DNA of 16,527 nucleotides. Source: Neisseriaceae bacterium. GTDB lineage: Bacteria > Pseudomonadota > Gammaproteobacteria > Burkholderiales > Neisseriaceae. Under the pieces are notes generated by a model. It worked only from the letters and a program-made list of their open reading frames with translations. It searched no databases and had not been told where the DNA came from. Positions 14,755 to 16,527 of the stretch are shown piece after piece. Within the stretch, counting starts at the first letter, position 1. Each line of letters opens with the position of its first letter. A program made the translations under genes and the position numbers. The stretch is from contig JASLBZ010000200.1 of assembly GCA_030146285.1 (NCBI GenBank), positions 1-16,527 on the forward strand, read 5' to 3'.

Positions 14755-16527
14755 ATGAAGAATGTATTCATTGCTTTAGGTGAGTCAGCCCAAACCCAGC
14801 TTAAACAGTTTAGGCTTGAGTATGAGCGTGAAGCGGAAATTAAATTGCCTAGCGTTGGATATGTTTCAGTTATGTCTGAGCCTGCGGTTTTGGCAGATGG
14901 TATACAACCAGTAAAAATACAGTCGGTTTCTGGGGTGGGCAATACCATTCACTTTCCTAAATTTGATTTTAAAAGTGCTTTGATTAATTTGCAAAAAAGC
15001 CCTTGGATGGTGGAACCACGTCAGTATTTAGAACATTATAAAAACTACATTAATAATTTCACACCGATGATGTACTTGGCCATCCCTAAGCCTTTGTACC
15101 GTTTGCATCTGTTAAATCAATTGCAAGAATTGTTGTTCACCGTAGAAAAAACCATCACCAAGTTAAATGCAGATGGAATTTCTGATCGGGTGGTGATTCA
15201 TCTGGTTGCTGATTTGAATGATTCTGCTATTGCGGCATGTTTGGCGGACATTGTTGTGCATTTGCGCCACATTTATGAAAGCCCTTATTATTCACTGCAA
15301 TTGTATGTGGATTTACCAAGCACTGAAGCCTTAGGATATTCTGCTCAGCGAGGCAGAAATGCGCATGCATATGCTTGTTTACAAGAGTTGTACATGCTCA
15401 GTGAAAAAAAATGGTTGCCTGAAAATATATTGGGGCCTTTGCCTTTGGAAGTGCCCAAAAAATGGTTTGATTCATGCTTGTTATTAAGTCGATTACCTGA
15501 AGACAATTCAGTTATTGATGCTAATGAAGAAGAGAAACAAGCACAAAGTGCATTAAGCAATTTCTTGATGCGCAAATGTTTTGGTTATGAAAGTCTTTTG
15601 CATGACAATGATGAGCAGGCAAAATTTTATATTTACAGCTTATTGAACATTACCTTAAATCGAAACAGTGTTAGCGAAGCAATCACCGAAGTGACTTTGC
15701 AAAACATCTTGAATTTTTCAAAAGATTGGGAATACAGTGCCCAAGAAACCTTCAGTCAGCATTATGAACTTGATTATCAAAGATGGTATTTAAGTGATGA
15801 GTTTTTATTGAGCAATGTTGAAACACCTTTAGAGGCCAATCATCTTAGTCGCACTTGGGAAAATATTGAGCACGACTGGTTAAGGCATCGTGAAAAATGG
15901 ATGGAGGACTTGGAAAGTGTTGCGCCTGAAGTGAGGGTGGAGCATTTGCGCCAATGGTATGGCCATTTTTACAAATCACGCTTTCGCCTTGCAGGTGTGA
16001 AAGCTTTTTATGATGGACAGCAAGAAGCACTGCCTAAAATGGCAAAAATGATTCGTTCTACCATTGAAAAAGACCTTTTGGGCCAATGGCGCAGTAAAAC
16101 GCCGTTATCCATTATGCCTCAAGCAATCCAAGAGATATTGTTGTTCTTAAAAAGCCGCATCACAGCATTCAATCAAGAATTAGCCAAAATTAGCCAAGAA
16201 GTTTTTGAGTCGCAAAATATTTTGAAAGGCATGTTAGATCGGCCCCAACAGCAGTTTATCAAATCCAGCAGCAATTGGCGTAAAAGCGATGTTTGGCGAA
16301 CTTTTGATGAGCATTTGTATTTGTATTACCTTGGGCGAACAAGACAAAGTGCTTATTATTTTGCGGTTAATTATTTGCAATTATTGTTCCAAGAAATTCG
16401 TTCTTTGTATCTGGAAAGTGAGAATTTGATTATTGCTTTTCATGCACTGCATACCAAAGTGAATCAGCAATACCACCCTACGGGTCTTTCTAGGGTACAA
16501 GAGTTAAACCAAAATCATGGTGAATTT
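14755..16527 (+). CDS. Divergent tubulin-like (Tubulin_2 / FtsZ-like) protein, 3' end missing
   Basis: An open frame of 591 codons that runs off the right edge without a stop. AAGGA at 14744-14748 supports the ATG. The first 230 residues follow the layout of the bacterial tubulin-like family. Residues 1-12 (MKNVFIALGESA) form a first strand and loop. VGYVSVMSE (about 35-43) is a second strand. VVIHLVADLNDSAIAACLADIVVHLRHIY (about 146-174) occupies the place of the usual glycine-rich GGTGSG segment, and NAHAYACLQEL (202-212) matches the conserved NAYAALKEL-type motif. Both glycine-rich nucleotide loops are degenerate (GES near 9-11; DLND at 153-156), so GTP binding is doubtful. Residues 230-591 are soluble, rich in Leu, Glu, Gln and aromatics, with no membrane segment. 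Family members are large proteins of unclear role, suggested to act in membrane remodelling. The assignment is from motif memory, not a search. Confidence 0.6.
   Translation, partial: MKNVFIALGESAQTQLKQFRLEYEREAEIKLPSVGYVSVMSEPAVLADGIQPVKIQSVSGVGNTIHFPKFDFKSALINLQKSPWMVEPRQYLEHYKNYINNFTPMMYLAIPKPLYRLHLLNQLQELLFTVEKTITKLNADGISDRVVIHLVADLNDSAIAACLADIVVHLRHIYESPYYSLQLYVDLPSTEALGYSAQRGRNAHAYACLQELYMLSEKKWLPENILGPLPLEVPKKWFDSCLLLSRLPEDNSVIDANEEEKQAQSALSNFLMRKCFGYESLLHDNDEQAKFYIYSLLNITLNRNSVSEAITEVTLQNILNFSKDWEYSAQETFSQHYELDYQRWYLSDEFLLSNVETPLEANHLSRTWENIEHDWLRHREKWMEDLESVAPEVRVEHLRQWYGHFYKSRFRLAGVKAFYDGQQEALPKMAKMIRSTIEKDLLGQWRSKTPLSIMPQAIQEILLFLKSRITAFNQELAKISQEVFESQNILKGMLDRPQQQFIKSSSNWRKSDVWRTFDEHLYLYYLGRTRQSAYYFAVNYLQLLFQEIRSLYLESENLIIAFHALHTKVNQQYHPTGLSRVQELNQNHGEF

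Noticed and set aside
15345..15575. Minus-strand frames opposite the tubulin-like gene (also 14733-14948 and 15845-16030)
   Set aside because: The plus strand is open for 591 codons with a good start; the reverse frames have no ribosome binding sites or recognisable content.

Overview
The window most likely comes from a moderately AT-rich betaproteobacterium of the Neisseriaceae. The main evidence is a complete multidrug efflux locus in the order mtrR (divergent) - mtrC - mtrD - mtrE. Its repressor resembles gonococcal MtrR over its whole length, and the GAPDH and HrpA are ordinary proteobacterial types. I see no abundant Neisseria-type DNA uptake sequence, so the genus is left open. No tRNA, rRNA, CRISPR array, insertion sequence or phage gene was seen.

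Layout, left to right. Positions 3-1028 (+) encode a glyceraldehyde-3-phosphate dehydrogenase, closed by a strong terminator. Positions 1151-1639 (+) encode a small DUF2721-type membrane protein. Next, at 1729-1851 (+), is an unlisted 40-residue, very lysine-rich reading frame with a near-ideal ribosome binding site, followed by two back-to-back hairpins. The second hairpin is a bidirectional terminator shared with the converging hrpA helicase gene (1914-5792, -). A non-coding stretch of about 290 bases carries a good promoter for a VWA-domain lipoprotein of the YfbK type (6085-7722, +). Two terminators, one for each strand, separate this gene from the efflux operon.

The efflux operon runs leftward: the periplasmic adaptor lipoprotein mtrC (13729-12476), the RND pump mtrD (12470-9282) and the outer-membrane channel mtrE (9280-7832). 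The genes lie 1-5 bases apart, so they are almost certainly co-transcribed. The 310 bases between mtrC and mtrR hold both promoters. A perfect 18-base palindrome sits between the -10 and -35 elements of the mtrC promoter and is the probable MtrR operator. The mtrC leader is about 165 nt long and contains a nested inverted repeat.

Downstream of mtrR, a gene open at the right edge (14755 onward, at least 591 codons) encodes a protein whose N-terminal third looks like a divergent member of the bacterial tubulin-like (Tubulin_2 / FtsZ-like) family. The glycine-rich nucleotide-binding loop appears to have been lost. It is the least understood item here and the best candidate for new biology; its partners would lie beyond the window.
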